NCBI GenBank assembly: GCA_020634815.1
Contig: JACKBA010000005.1
Location: forward strand, 186,001-250,000
Reading direction: 5' to 3'
From: Caldilineaceae bacterium
GTDB lineage: Bacteria; Chloroflexota; Anaerolineae; Caldilineales; Caldilineaceae
Length of the DNA stretch: 64,000 bases
A program made the position numbers and the translations under genes. The notes under the pieces are model-generated. The model was not told where the DNA came from. It saw only the letters and a list, made by a program, of their open reading frames with translations, and ran no database searches. Positions 37,121 through 47,857 of the stretch are shown in pieces (the first letter of the stretch is position 1; every line of letters begins with the position of its first letter).

Positions 37121-38227
37121 ATGTCCAGTCACTCGGACGTCAAGGCGATAGATTATGCAGCGGACATGCTGACATATAACTCAAGAAAACCCTCTGGCGC
37201 AGAATCATCGATGAAGACAGAACGCGGCAAAGGCGCGCGCTCCAACGGTGCGATGGCTGCCCCCAGTATCGGCCCGATTCTACGCGAACGGCGCGAGGCG
37301 ATGGGTGTCACCCTGGCCGAAGCCGAGGTTGCCACCCGCATTCGTCAGAAATACCTCTCCGCACTTGAATCGGATGAATGGGATCTGGTGCCCGGCGAAG
37401 TCGTCGGCCGCGGCTTCCTGCGCAACTATGCAACCTATCTGGGTCTCGAGCCCACGGAAATGATCGATCGCCGGCGCTCTATCGCCGACGAGTCCCTTGC
37501 TGCCGTGCTGGCCGATACCAGTGCCGGATCGGCCCTGCCGCCGGAGCGCTCGGTCGACTATCGTCCGAAAGATGTTGCCCTGCGCGACGAAACGGAAGAG
37601 TTGGAGGCCCCGCGCCGGATCAATCTCGTTCCGTTCATGCTGCTGCTGGGTGTCGCGGCCGTCGCTACGTTGGTCTGGTGGTCGGTGACGCAGTTCAGCG
37701 ACGAGATCTCCGGGGGCTTCCGCGCCGTACAAGAGCAGGTCGTTGCCTGGCAGCAACCTGCGCCGACGCCCGAGCCCATCGCTACGTCTGCGACCGATGC
37801 GCTTCCCGGGAATCTTGTTGCGCCCACGGCGACGGCGGGTGCACCGGAGGGTGCTGCGGCGGCGCCTGTCGAACAGGCGACCGTTGAAGCGCAGCCAACG
37901 GCCATACCGACACCTGTTGTAGAAGCAACCCCAGCCGACTCTGGCGTTACAATCTTGGCGTTGCTGCCGACCCCGACGCCGCAGCCGGAGATTCCGACAC
38001 CTGTTCCCGCGCCGGCGACGCCTGCAACGGCCAGTACGGCCGCCAATCTGCGTGGTGCGCCCAACCTGGAATCCGAGGTCGTCGGCGGGGCTGCCGAGGG
38101 CGAAACATTGACGATTACCGGCCAGTCTGCCGATGGCGCCTGGTATCAGCTCCAGAGTGGGGCATGGATCTTTGCGCAGTTGGTGAACAATCCGCCGGCC
38201 GATATTCCTGTCGTGGCCACGCCTTGA
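37121..38227 (+). CDS. RodZ-like HTH membrane protein with SH3 domain
   Basis: 368 residues. Helix-turn-helix of the HTH_25/RodZ type at about 50-115 (IGPILRERREAMGVTLAEAE ... GRGFLRNYATYLGLEP), one membrane helix at 169-188, a Pro/Thr/Ala-rich linker and a C-terminal SH3 domain (AANLRGAPNLESEVVGG to AWIFAQLV). RodZ links MreB to the envelope; this one has an SH3 tail in place of the usual DUF4115 domain. GGAGG five bases ahead supports the ATG at 37121. Single gene with a strong terminator. Role in cell shape is inferred by analogy. Confidence 0.82.
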   Translation: MSSHSDVKAIDYAADMLTYNSRKPSGAESSMKTERGKGARSNGAMAAPSIGPILRERREAMGVTLAEAEVATRIRQKYLSALESDEWDLVPGEVVGRGFLRNYATYLGLEPTEMIDRRRSIADESLAAVLADTSAGSALPPERSVDYRPKDVALRDETEELEAPRRINLVPFMLLLGVAAVATLVWWSVTQFSDEISGGFRAVQEQVVAWQQPAPTPEPIATSATDALPGNLVAPTATAGAPEGAAAAPVEQATVEAQPTAIPTPVVEATPADSGVTILALLPTPTPQPEIPTPVPAPATPATASTAANLRGAPNLESEVVGGAAEGETLTITGQSADGAWYQLQSGAWIFAQLVNNPPADIPVVATP

Positions 38228-38278
38228 CGGCAGGCTGATTGGCGTCAGCCAGTCGTCGAGGCTGAATCAAGCAACGAA

Positions 38279-38314
38279 AAAGGGACGAGGCAACCGAGCC
38301 TCGTCCCTTTCTAT
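38279..38314 (+). terminator. Terminator between RodZ-like gene and def
   Basis: Perfect 13-bp stem AAAGGGACGAGGC / GCCTCGTCCCTTT with a 6-nt loop. A-run before and T-run after make it bidirectional for the converging genes. Confidence 0.88.
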
Positions 38315-38382
38315 TGGGTGAATCATCCGGCATTCCGGCCGCTCCCGCGACTGGCCGACGGCCGGTAGGTCGGTACCTGCAA

Positions 38383-38949
38383 CTAGGCTGGTGCGCCCAT
38401 GGCATGGAAGTCCGGAATCGTGTCGAGCGGGATCGCGTCGATCTCACCGTCTTCGGCCTGTACCAGTTTGTAGACCTTTTCGGCCTTGTCGGTCATCAGC
38501 ACGCCGTGCAGGTGATCAATTTCATGCTGGAATATGCGCGCCAGCCAGTCGTACGCCTTGATGCGGATTTCCTTGCCGTTGCGATCCTGGGCCTTGACGA
38601 CGACCTGCGTTGCCCGCTCCACATCGGCGGCAAGGCCAGGTATGCTCAAGCATCCTTCCTGCCCGATATCTGAACCCTTCTTCTTGATGATTTCCGGGTT
38701 GATGATCTCGTAGACACGCCGGGTGTTCTCAGGATCGTCCTCGTCCTCCGGATATTCGATCACCGCAATGCGCTGGCCGATGCCGATCTGTGGCGCTGCC
38801 AGGCCCACACCGGGGGCCTCGCGCATGGTCTCGAGCATGTCGTCGAGGAGCTGGTGCAGCGACGGGCCAAAATCACGCACCCTGACCGCCTGCTGCAAGA
38901 GCACCGCGCTGTCCGTATCTTTTACCGTCACAATCTGTCGTAAAGCCAT
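38383..38949 (-). CDS. def: Peptide deformylase
   Basis: 188 residues. Motif 1 GVGLAAPQIG (47-56), motif 2 EGCLSIPG (Cys100) and motif 3 QHEIDHLHG (142-149) are all intact, so the metal site is complete. Removes the formyl group from new proteins. It is read from a good minus-strand promoter at 39040-39068, with no operon partner; converges on the RodZ-like gene. Length and start normal. Confidence 0.96.
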   Translation of the reverse strand: MALRQIVTVKDTDSAVLLQQAVRVRDFGPSLHQLLDDMLETMREAPGVGLAAPQIGIGQRIAVIEYPEDEDDPENTRRVYEIINPEIIKKKGSDIGQEGCLSIPGLAADVERATQVVVKAQDRNGKEIRIKAYDWLARIFQHEIDHLHGVLMTDKAEKVYKLVQAEDGEIDAIPLDTIPDFHAMGAPA

Positions 38950-39039
38950 CGTCCCTCACTCGCCTGACCGTCACATGTGGTTGCCAGCAACAAGCACGTG
39001 CTGAAATGGACTGGTCGACTGGCATGCTTCTGGACACGC

Positions 39040-39068
39040 ATAGTAGTGGGAAGGCCCTTGTTTGTCAA
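39040..39068 (-). promoter_or_regulatory. Promoter of def
   Basis: Reading leftward: perfect TTGACA, 17-bp spacer, TACTAT. It lies in the 330-nt gap between def and the divergent secreted-protein gene; the rest of that gap shows no gene and no clear plus-strand promoter. Confidence 0.7.
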
Positions 39069-39279
39069 ACGAAAGGCATTTTCCCCATTCCATAACGTCC
39101 GCCCGCATCGAATCGCTTCTTCCATATGCAAACCAAAATGATCGTTACTTTCTCCGCAAGACGACGTCTTCAATGGAGGAGGGGCAATGAAATTGTGCGA
39201 TGACGTGGCGCCAAAACCGCACGCTGGCATGGCCCTATCCCCAATCGTTCCGTGTACCGCTTTGAACAGGAGAACAGCG

Positions 39280-40590
39280 ATGCGTTCCTATATTCGCACA
39301 TTTTTACTCCTGCCGGCGTTGATTGTTGCCCTGGTCTTGGTTCCAACCGTGGTATTGTCAGCCGCCGGCACTGCATCCGCAGCAACGATACCCTCAGCAA
39401 TTGCTGAGGCCCTTGCATCCGGAAGCACCCTTGATTGGCAGTTCGATCTCTCAGACGACACACAAGGCGTGGTGCTGCAGGAGGGCACCGTGCCAACACC
39501 TACGCCAACACCCACCCGTACACCCGTTCCCACCCCACGCCCGCCGCGCCCGCGACCACCGGCACCTCGCCCCACGCCAGTGCCTGTCACCAAGACGACG
39601 GGATCTGACCAGGCGATGATCTATCCCAACAAGATTATCAAGGTGATCGGCGATAGACTCTCGTCCACGATTTATGCCTATGCCGAAAACGGCGCGCTCT
39701 ATCGGTCCAACGACAACGGTCGTGTCTGGTACATCGTTCAGGCCAAACCGGCTGTCAACGACTTCATGATGAGCGCGGCCAATCCCGACATTCTGTACAG
39801 TGGGATGGGCGCCGATTGCGACGATCCGGAAGCCGCCAACGAACCAATGTATATGTCGATGGATGGTGGGTATAGTTGGGAGGAAGTGCCGACCGGGATC
39901 AACCTGCGCCCCTTGCTGATCCACGGCGCTGACGCCAACGCGCTCTTTGCGGCCGACTGCGACATGCTCTATCTGAGCACCGACGGCGGTACGAGCTGGA
40001 TGGCAAAGCCCGACAACTCGGTGGCACAACTCTGGAGCAACTACCGCATTGTCGCCATGGCCGATGCCTCGCTCGTCGGCGATCCGGAACCCGAAGCCGC
40101 GCACTGGGATCAGATCTATGTGATCGGCAATAACGCCGAAGGTGAAGGAGTCGTTGCGTTTACGGGCGACCAGGGCGATACCTGGGCCAACATCACCGAC
40201 TCGAACAGCGCGCCCGTAGAGCTGGCTGCTTTCGTTGTGCACGAACGCGTCGCCGGCAGGCTCTGGCTTGTTGCCAGCGATGGCGTATGGTCGACCGAGG
40301 ATTTCGGTGTCAATTGGACATTCACCAATCGCGGCCTGCGGTCACTGGTGACTTTTGGCACCGGCAGCCTCAATGACATCACCTACACGATTGACGGTGA
40401 TCTCTATCTTGCCACTTCCAACAGCCTGTATGTTAAGTCGATGGATGGGACTCAGTGGAAGAAAGTTGGCGACATCTCGTTTGGCGCCGAGAATGCCATC
40501 AGCCTCCTGCTGACCGATTCGGATCCGACGAAGCTCTGGACCAATACCGAGGATGAGGGCGTCTTCAAGTATATTATCGAGACTGACTGA
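39280..40590 (+). CDS. Secreted VPS10/BNR-repeat-like beta-propeller protein
   Basis: 436 residues from ATG 39280 (Shine-Dalgarno AGGAGAA). Signal peptide (FLLLPALIVALVLVPTVVLS then ASA), a Pro/Thr-rich stretch, then repeats with the sortilin/BNR signature: LYRSNDNGRVWY, MYMSMDGGYSWEE, LYLSTDGGTSW, VAFTGDQGDTWAN, VWSTEDFGVNWTF and SLYVKSMDGTQWKK, that is, six blades or more of Ser/Asp-Gly-Trp pattern. An ATG at 39187 has an even stronger Shine-Dalgarno and would add 31 residues ahead of the signal. Probably surface-exposed; binding partner unknown. Confidence 0.8.
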   Translation: MRSYIRTFLLLPALIVALVLVPTVVLSAAGTASAATIPSAIAEALASGSTLDWQFDLSDDTQGVVLQEGTVPTPTPTPTRTPVPTPRPPRPRPPAPRPTPVPVTKTTGSDQAMIYPNKIIKVIGDRLSSTIYAYAENGALYRSNDNGRVWYIVQAKPAVNDFMMSAANPDILYSGMGADCDDPEAANEPMYMSMDGGYSWEEVPTGINLRPLLIHGADANALFAADCDMLYLSTDGGTSWMAKPDNSVAQLWSNYRIVAMADASLVGDPEPEAAHWDQIYVIGNNAEGEGVVAFTGDQGDTWANITDSNSAPVELAAFVVHERVAGRLWLVASDGVWSTEDFGVNWTFTNRGLRSLVTFGTGSLNDITYTIDGDLYLATSNSLYVKSMDGTQWKKVGDISFGAENAISLLLTDSDPTKLWTNTEDEGVFKYIIETD

Positions 40591-40648
40591 TCGCTGATCG
40601 ATAATCTACTTGCTACGTCAAGTCATGGTTGGTGGCTTTACCAACAGA

Positions 40649-40685
40649 ATCGCCGGGGCCATTTTGAGCCCCGGCGATTCGTTTT
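40649..40685 (+). terminator. Terminator after the secreted-protein gene
   Basis: Perfect 12-bp stem AATCGCCGGGGC / GCCCCGGCGATT with a 7-nt loop, then CGTTTTC. Likely works for the converging P-type ATPase gene also. Confidence 0.8.
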
Positions 40686-40717
40686 CATATAGCAGAGTAG
40701 ACCAGCGTGGGCGCCAG

Positions 40718-42748
<2,031 letters not shown>

Positions 42749-42824
42749 GAACTTCTCCTCTTCTTTGTTGCGAAAAGTGCACACTGCAGCGACTGCCCAG
42801 TGTTTTGATTGTTTCGCGGTCGGG

Positions 42825-43412
42825 TCATTCGCCTGCGGGACGGCCGGCCAGTGCGCGGATTTCAGCCAGGCGCTGCGCCCGGCACTCCGCACAGAAGCCA
42901 ACGAGGTCGACTTTGGCCGCTGCCGTCCGGAAGCCCGTCTCTTGCAGCACGCGGTCGGCCAGCAGGTTCACGTCGGGCTGGCCGCGGAAATCGATAATCG
43001 TGTGGCAGCGCAGGCAGATCAGGTTGACGTGCGGCTCTGGGTTGGTGTCGTAGTGCGTATGGTCGGAGCCGAAACTGAGTTCGACAATTGCGCCGAGTTC
43101 CTGCAACGTGTTGAGCGTGTTGTAGACCGTCGCCCGGCTGATCTCCGGGTGGGTGAGTGCCAGGTCTTCGTAGAGTTCATACGCAGTCGGGTGGCGCTCG
43201 GTCTCGGCAAGCCACGCACAAATCGCCCGCCGCTGTGGCGTGAGGCGCAGCCCGGCCTGCTTGAGGATTTGCAGGAAGCGATCGTTTTTTTCCTGCGTTG
43301 TGCCGCTCTCCAAGCTCGTCTCCATACCCTGTCCTGTGACCCCCATCTTCTCGTGGTTACCTCGAGGAATCGAGTCCTGGGCAGGTGTTTTACGGGAGTC
43401 GTCTGACGCCAT
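42825..43412 (-). CDS. Fur-family regulator, PerR-like
   Basis: 195 residues from ATG 43412 (Shine-Dalgarno AAGGTAAGG), with a 35-residue N-terminal extension before the Fur core. The winged helix is RLTPQRRAICAWLAETERHPTA ... EISRATVYNTLNTL. Metal ligands: HTHYDTN, PHVNLICLRC and FCAEC, giving the CxxC pairs of the structural zinc and a PerR-type regulatory site. The operon includes the P1B-4 ATPase. Two matching boxes flank its promoter. Sensing of iron/peroxide is inferred. Shorter starts at 43346 or 43325 are possible. Confidence 0.88.
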   Translation of the reverse strand: MASDDSRKTPAQDSIPRGNHEKMGVTGQGMETSLESGTTQEKNDRFLQILKQAGLRLTPQRRAICAWLAETERHPTAYELYEDLALTHPEISRATVYNTLNTLQELGAIVELSFGSDHTHYDTNPEPHVNLICLRCHTIIDFRGQPDVNLLADRVLQETGFRTAAAKVDLVGFCAECRAQRLAEIRALAGRPAGE

Positions 43413-43425
43413 AACTCGCCTTACC

Positions 43426-43440
43426 TTAGAATGAATCCAA
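43426..43440 (-). promoter_or_regulatory. Candidate PerR/Fur box, downstream copy
   Basis: Read on the minus strand TTGGATTCATTCTAA, a 7-1-7 inverted pattern. It lies just after the expected transcription start of the perR-like gene. Two bases differ from the copy at 43486. Confidence 0.55.
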
Positions 43441-43449
43441 CCTGGAGGA

Positions 43450-43478
43450 ATCATAGCACGAAGCCTTGGGTGCGTCAA
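43450..43478 (-). promoter_or_regulatory. Promoter of the PerR-like/P1B-4 operon
   Basis: Minus strand TTGACG and TATGAT, 17-bp spacing. It is bracketed by two candidate operator copies at 43426-43440 and 43486-43500. Confidence 0.65.
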
Positions 43479-43485
43479 TTCTAAT

Positions 43486-43500
43486 TTAGATTGATTCCAA
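43486..43500 (-). promoter_or_regulatory. Candidate PerR/Fur box, upstream copy
   Basis: Minus-strand TTGGAATCAATCTAA, seven bases upstream of the -35. Similar to PerR boxes (7-1-7 inverted repeats rich in A/T). Confidence 0.55.
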
Positions 43501-43564
43501 TGTATGGGTGCCAATGCCGTCCCGGATCGTTTGAGTTTGAATTGTCGGCAAAGTTCATTTTCCT

Positions 43565-43593
43565 TTGACACGCCCTGTGAACTCTGTTAAGAT
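43565..43593 (+). promoter_or_regulatory. Promoter of the oxidase cluster
   Basis: Perfect TTGACA (43565-43570), 17-bp spacer, TAAGAT (43588-43593). It drives the small membrane-protein gene and perhaps coxB. Confidence 0.7.
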
Positions 43594-43632
43594 CGCCACG
43601 CATTTTGACCGGAAACCAGGTAAAAGTGACAT

Positions 43633-43977
43633 ATGACCCGTTATTTTGTGACATTTGCCACGCTTCTGGCGACGATCGGCTGGCTCGTCCTGAGCTACAT
43701 GCCGCAGGTCGCCGGACGGCTACCGCAGCTTGCGTTCGACGGTGAGCTTGCCGCATGGCCGCTGCCCCTGTTGGCAGCGCTGACCTTGCTAGTTTTTGTC
43801 GTGCTTCAGGTCAACCTTGTCGGTGCAACGCGGGGGATGTTTCGCCACGTGTCAGGCAGTGACGAGGCGGAGGCCATCGCACTGTTCAACCTGGCGCGTG
43901 GTAGAGAGATTTTCTGGACGGTCATTCCCCTGGGTTCGACCGCGATGCTGGCATTCTGGCTTTGGGCGGCGCGCTAG
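43633..43977 (+). CDS. Small membrane protein ahead of coxB
   Basis: 114 residues with three hydrophobic helices (residues 5-24, 42-64 and 92-112). The segment HVSGSDEAEAIALFNLARGREIFWTVIPLG resembles the coxB-type boundary before a helix (EIFWT-IP), hinting at a relationship with oxidase subunit II helices. It is first in the oxidase cluster, 124 nt ahead of coxB. I do not recognise the family; an oxidase accessory subunit is the likeliest role. Confidence 0.65.
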   Translation: MTRYFVTFATLLATIGWLVLSYMPQVAGRLPQLAFDGELAAWPLPLLAALTLLVFVVLQVNLVGATRGMFRHVSGSDEAEAIALFNLARGREIFWTVIPLGSTAMLAFWLWAAR

Positions 43978-44101
43978 CGTTGTTGCCGGGAGCCTGTGAA
44001 GCGAGATTACGGTAGTTCGTGCGTAGGTGTTGTATACCGTGTGTGTGACGTGCAGCGCATTTTGACACTGGCTGATCAGCGATAGAGGAGCAAGAGAAAC
44101 G

Positions 44102-44851
44102 ATGCTGAAGTTGCCTCAGACGTCAACCGACCGCCGGCATTTTGTTATTGTCGGGGTTCTGACCTTGGTTACAACGGTCGTCCTGGGATTTTTCATGCTG
44201 GCGATTCTGCCGATTAAGGCGCAGAAATCGGTGCAGGCCGAGCCGATCGCCTGGCTCTTCCAGGTGCATATCTGGTTGATTGCGTTTCTGTTCTCACTGG
44301 TTGTTGTCTTCATGCTCTATTCGCTCGTCGTTTTCCGGCGGCGCAAGAATGATGACTCCGAGGGCGAACACTTTGAAGGAAACACGGCCCTCGAGATTAT
44401 CTGGACCGTTGTCCCGCTTGTGCTGGTGGTCATTTTCTCTTTCATTGGTATCCAGACATTGAATGGCGCGACCAGCGGCGGCGACGAAGTCCAGGTCAAG
44501 GCTACCGGCTTCCAGTGGTCGTGGAAGTTCGACTATCCGAATGGCGTCACGAGTGCCGAGATGGTGCTGCCGGTCGGAAAACCGGCCCTGATTTCGCTCG
44601 AGTCGCAGGATGTCATCCATTCGTTCTGGGTAGCGGAATGGGGTCCAAAGCAGGATCTGGTTCCCGGCATGACGACGACGCTACACATCACGCCGGATAC
44701 AGAGGGCGAATTCAAGCTGCGTTGTGCCGAACTGTGCGGTCTCTCGCATTGGAGCATGCTGGCGACGGTGCGCGTCGTGCCGGAGGAAGAATACACAGCA
44801 TGGATGGATCAGAAAATGGCCGAGCAAAACGTGCAGACGGCCAGCCGGTAG
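44102..44851 (+). CDS. coxB: Cytochrome c oxidase subunit II (CuA subunit)
   Basis: 249 residues: two membrane helices (20-38, 55-78), then a cupredoxin domain. The helix II signature LEIIWTVVPLVLVVIFSF and the aromatic patch FQWSWKFDYPNG are present. CuA ligands are His in VIHSFWV, and the Cys-x3-Cys-x3-His-x2-Met set CAELCGLSHWSM. Takes electrons from cytochrome c and hands them to subunit I. There is no fused cytochrome c domain. Intact gene; coxA follows after 87 nt. Confidence 0.95.
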   Translation: MLKLPQTSTDRRHFVIVGVLTLVTTVVLGFFMLAILPIKAQKSVQAEPIAWLFQVHIWLIAFLFSLVVVFMLYSLVVFRRRKNDDSEGEHFEGNTALEIIWTVVPLVLVVIFSFIGIQTLNGATSGGDEVQVKATGFQWSWKFDYPNGVTSAEMVLPVGKPALISLESQDVIHSFWVAEWGPKQDLVPGMTTTLHITPDTEGEFKLRCAELCGLSHWSMLATVRVVPEEEYTAWMDQKMAEQNVQTASR

Positions 44852-44938
44852 CGCAGACAAATTTATCATCCGCGATGGGGCGGTTTTTCTAAGCATCCCT
44901 GAATTGTCCAGTAGGTGCGTGAAGGAGAGAAACAGACT

Positions 44939-46798
44939 ATGAGACTTACCTCTCTCGGATTGGTGCGTGGACTCATCGGCTACTTTGTCGGTCTCGTCAT
45001 CGGCATGGCAGTGGTCGTGGCCGGGCGCCTTCTGTTGGGAATGGAAGCATGGGACCCGGAAGCAGTCTGGGTTGGCGGCATTGTCTTCGCCCTAATGGGC
45101 TTCCTGCTGGCCATCGGCGCCATGTCGGACTGGATCACGTGGACGCGGGTGGTGATACGCCGCTGCGGCACGGGCCGCCGGAAGGCAAGCCGGCGTGGAC
45201 GCGCTACTTCGGCGTCGACTACAATCACAAGGTCATCGGCATCCAGTACGGCGTCACCGGCCTGATCTTGCTGATGGTGGGCGGCAGCTTCGCCCTGGTC
45301 TTCCGCACCGAACTGGCCGACACAGGCATCTCCTTCCTGCAGGCCGGCACCTACAACACCTTCTTGAGCATGCACGGCTGGGTGGCGCTTGCCGCCATTC
45401 TGCTCGGCATCGGCGGTCTGGCCAACTACCTGGTGCCGCTCATGATCGGCGCCGAGGACATGGCCTTCCCGCGGCTGAACGCGTTCGCCTACTGGATCAA
45501 CGTGCCCGCGGCCATCACGCTGCTGCTCAGCATGCTCTTCGGCTGGGATTCGGGCTGGACGGCTTACCCGCCGCTAAGCCTGCGCGGCCCGGTCGGCTAT
45601 CAGTTCATGTTCCTGGCGATCTTCATCGTCGGCCTCTCGTCGATTCTGGGCTCGCTCAACATCATCGTGACCATGCTGATGATGCGCCCCAAGGGGATGA
45701 CGCTCTTCCGCATGCCGATCTTCTGCTGGGCGATTCTGGCGACCAGCCTGATTCAGCTCACGGCGACGCAGCTCATCGGCCAGGCCTTCCTGATGCTCTC
45801 CTTCGAGCGCTCGCTGGGTATGCCTTTCTTCAACCCGCTCTACAATGCCGCCGGCGAGAACATCGGTGGGCAGCCGCTTCTCTTCCAGAACCTCTTCTGG
45901 TTCTACTCGCACCCGGCCGTCTACGTCTTTGTGCTGCCGGGTCTTGGCGTCATCAGCGAATTGCTGCCCGTCTTCTCCCGCAAGCCGCTCTTCGGCTACC
46001 GCTGGGTTGCTCTCTCCAGCCTGGCGATTGCCCTGGTCGGCTTCCTGGTCTGGGGCCATCACATGTTCACGTCGGCTACCAGCCCTACTTGCGTGTGGTC
46101 TTCATGCTCTCGACGCTGCTGGTGGCGGTGCCGACGGGGTCAAGTTCTTTAGCTGGCTGGGCACGCTGTGGGGCGGCCGGCTGACCTTCCCGACGCCCAT
46201 GCTCTTCACGCTGGGTTCCATCTCGGTCTTCCTCATCGGCGGCCTGAGTGGCCCCATCCTGGCGACGGCGGCAACCGATCTCTTCCTGCACGATACCTAC
46301 TTCGTGGTTGGTCACTTCCACGCCACGATTTTCGGCGGCTTTGTCTTCCCGTTCTTTGCGGCCATCTACTTCTGGTACCCGAAGATTACGGGGCGCATGT
46401 ACAACGAGACCCTGGGCAAGCTTCACTTCTGGCTCATGACGCCCGGCTTCTGGCTGATGAGCCTGGCGCAGATGACGACCGGCACCATGGGCATGCGCCG
46501 CCGTATCGCCGACTACGACCCGGCGCTGGGCGTGCAGAACATCCAATTCCTGGTCACGGTCGCCGGCTTCATCATTGCCTTCTCGATCTTGATCATGATC
46601 TACAACCTCTTCACGAGCGCCGAGATTGGCGCCGTGGCCGGCAACAATCCGTGGCGCTCGCGTTCACCGGAATGGCAGATTCCGTCGCCGGTGCCGGAGC
46701 ACAGCTATGCCAAGCCTATCTCCGTGGTTGGTGAGCCCTACGACTACGGCCTGGCCGGTTCTACTTACATTGCGATGGCGGGGGCCGGCGACGACTGA
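44939..46798 (+). pseudogene. coxA: Cytochrome c oxidase subunit I, three frameshifts
   Basis: The coding sequence is readable only in four segments. Frames change by one-base losses in G runs near 45148, 46074 and 46138. Joined, the protein has about 620 residues with all catalytic features: low-spin heme His in LSMHGWVALAA, the His-Tyr pair in FYSHPAVYVFVLPG, WGHHMFTS, and HDTYFVVGHFHAT. It pumps protons while reducing oxygen, an A-type heme-copper oxidase. Since every domain is otherwise perfect, the breaks look like sequencing errors at homopolymers; actual gene decay cannot be excluded. The ATG at 44939 has GAAGGAGAG upstream. Confidence 0.9.
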
Positions 46799-46812
46799 TT
46801 GATTGGCCGCGA

Positions 46813-46854
46813 TCCTATCGCCCGCTAGGACACAAGCCTGGCTGGGCGATAGGA
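46813..46854 (+). other. Inverted repeat between coxA and the subunit IV gene
   Basis: Perfect 11-bp arms TCCTATCGCCC and GGGCGATAGGA separated by 20 nt. No T run follows. Possible mRNA processing or stability element setting the relative yield of oxidase subunits. Confidence 0.45.
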
Positions 46855-46880
46855 CCACCCAATTTCAGGGAATAACTTCT

Positions 46881-47096
46881 ATGGCACAGAAGCAGAATAC
46901 ACACAAACAGAGTGGATACGGCCAGGTAATTATCGTTGGCATCGTCCTGGCCGTGCTGACAGTAGTCGAACTCATTATGGCGCTGAATCACTGGGGGGCC
47001 CCGTCGCTGTTACTCGTGGCCTCTGTGAAGGCGGTCCTGGTCATCTATTTCTTCATGCATGTCAGCCGCGTGTGGACGGCGGAAGGAGAGCACTAA
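46881..47096 (+). CDS. Cytochrome c oxidase subunit IV-like protein
   Basis: 71 residues, two or three short helices (GQVIIVGIVLAVLTVVELIM, LLLVASVKAVLVIYFFMHV). The K-AVLVIYFFMH segment is characteristic for the prokaryotic subunit IV (COX4_pro/CyoD-like). ATG at 46881; an in-frame upstream ATG at 46803 lies in the repeat and is unlikely. It ends 3 nt before coxC. Confidence 0.85.
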   Translation: MAQKQNTHKQSGYGQVIIVGIVLAVLTVVELIMALNHWGAPSLLLVASVKAVLVIYFFMHVSRVWTAEGEH

Positions 47097-47099
47097 ATC

Positions 47100-47750
47100 A
47101 TGGCCGCTGTCACAACTGCGCCTGCCGCCGACCTGCATGGTCTGCCAACAGATAACCACGCCGGGCACGATAACTATGCGCACCAGTTACGCATGAATCG
47201 CCTGGGCCTTTGGCTCTTCTTCGTGTCAGAGGCTTTTCTCTTCGGCGGTCTGCTGGCAACACGGTTTTACCTATGGGGACCGAACTCCCGCCCGGAACTC
47301 GATCAGACCATCGGCCTGATCGTCACGTCGGTGCTGCTCATCAGCAGTATCTCCATGCGTCTGGCCGAAACGGCAATGGAGCGGGGCAATCGCAAGGCAT
47401 TCTCGTTCTTTATCCTGTTGACCGCCCTGTTCGGGACGATTTTCCTGGGCGGTGTGATGGTCTTCGAGTGGGGTCTCTTTCCCGCCATCTATGAAGGGCA
47501 CCTGACGCCGTGGGGCGATAAGTATGGCGCCGTGGTCTTTGCCATGACCGGCATGCACGCCCTGCACGTTATTTCCGGTATCGTCTTCATCTTGATCGTC
47601 TGGAACCTGGCGCGCAAGGGGCACTACTCGCAGGAACGTCACTGGGGCGTCGAGTCGTGCGCCATCTACTGGCACTATGTCGATGTGGTCTGGATCTTCT
47701 TCTATCCGGCGCTGTACCTGATCGGCAACGCAGTGCACATGACGCATTGA
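47100..47750 (+). CDS. coxC: Cytochrome c oxidase subunit III
   Basis: 216 residues, five helices. LGLWLFFVSEAFLFGGLLATRFYLWG near residues 38-63 and the MTGMHALHVISGIVFILIVW and ESCAIYWHYVDVVWIFFYPALYL segments identify subunit III. It stabilises subunit I. The gene has a long terminator hairpin after it. No frameshift here. Confidence 0.95.
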   Translation: MAAVTTAPAADLHGLPTDNHAGHDNYAHQLRMNRLGLWLFFVSEAFLFGGLLATRFYLWGPNSRPELDQTIGLIVTSVLLISSISMRLAETAMERGNRKAFSFFILLTALFGTIFLGGVMVFEWGLFPAIYEGHLTPWGDKYGAVVFAMTGMHALHVISGIVFILIVWNLARKGHYSQERHWGVESCAIYWHYVDVVWIFFYPALYLIGNAVHMTH

Positions 47751-47775
47751 GTTCGTTCGCTTGAGTCGAGGTTAG

Positions 47776-47831
47776 GCGATGCGTAATGTGTGAAGCGGCA
47801 CAAGCCGGCACGCATTACGCATCGCTTTTTT
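47776..47831 (+). terminator. Strong terminator after coxC
   Basis: 17-bp stem GCGATGCGTAATGTGTG / CACGCATTACGCATCGC with one wobble and a 16-nt loop, then TTTTTT. It separates the structural genes from the assembly-factor genes. Confidence 0.88.
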
Positions 47832-47857
47832 GCAGGACCGTTTTGCAGGACAAAGTC

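Noticed and set aside
44939..46798. Programmed ribosomal frameshifting in coxA
   Set aside because: Three separate single-base shifts without slippery heptamers or downstream pseudoknots in a housekeeping oxidase are far better explained by sequence error or mutation.
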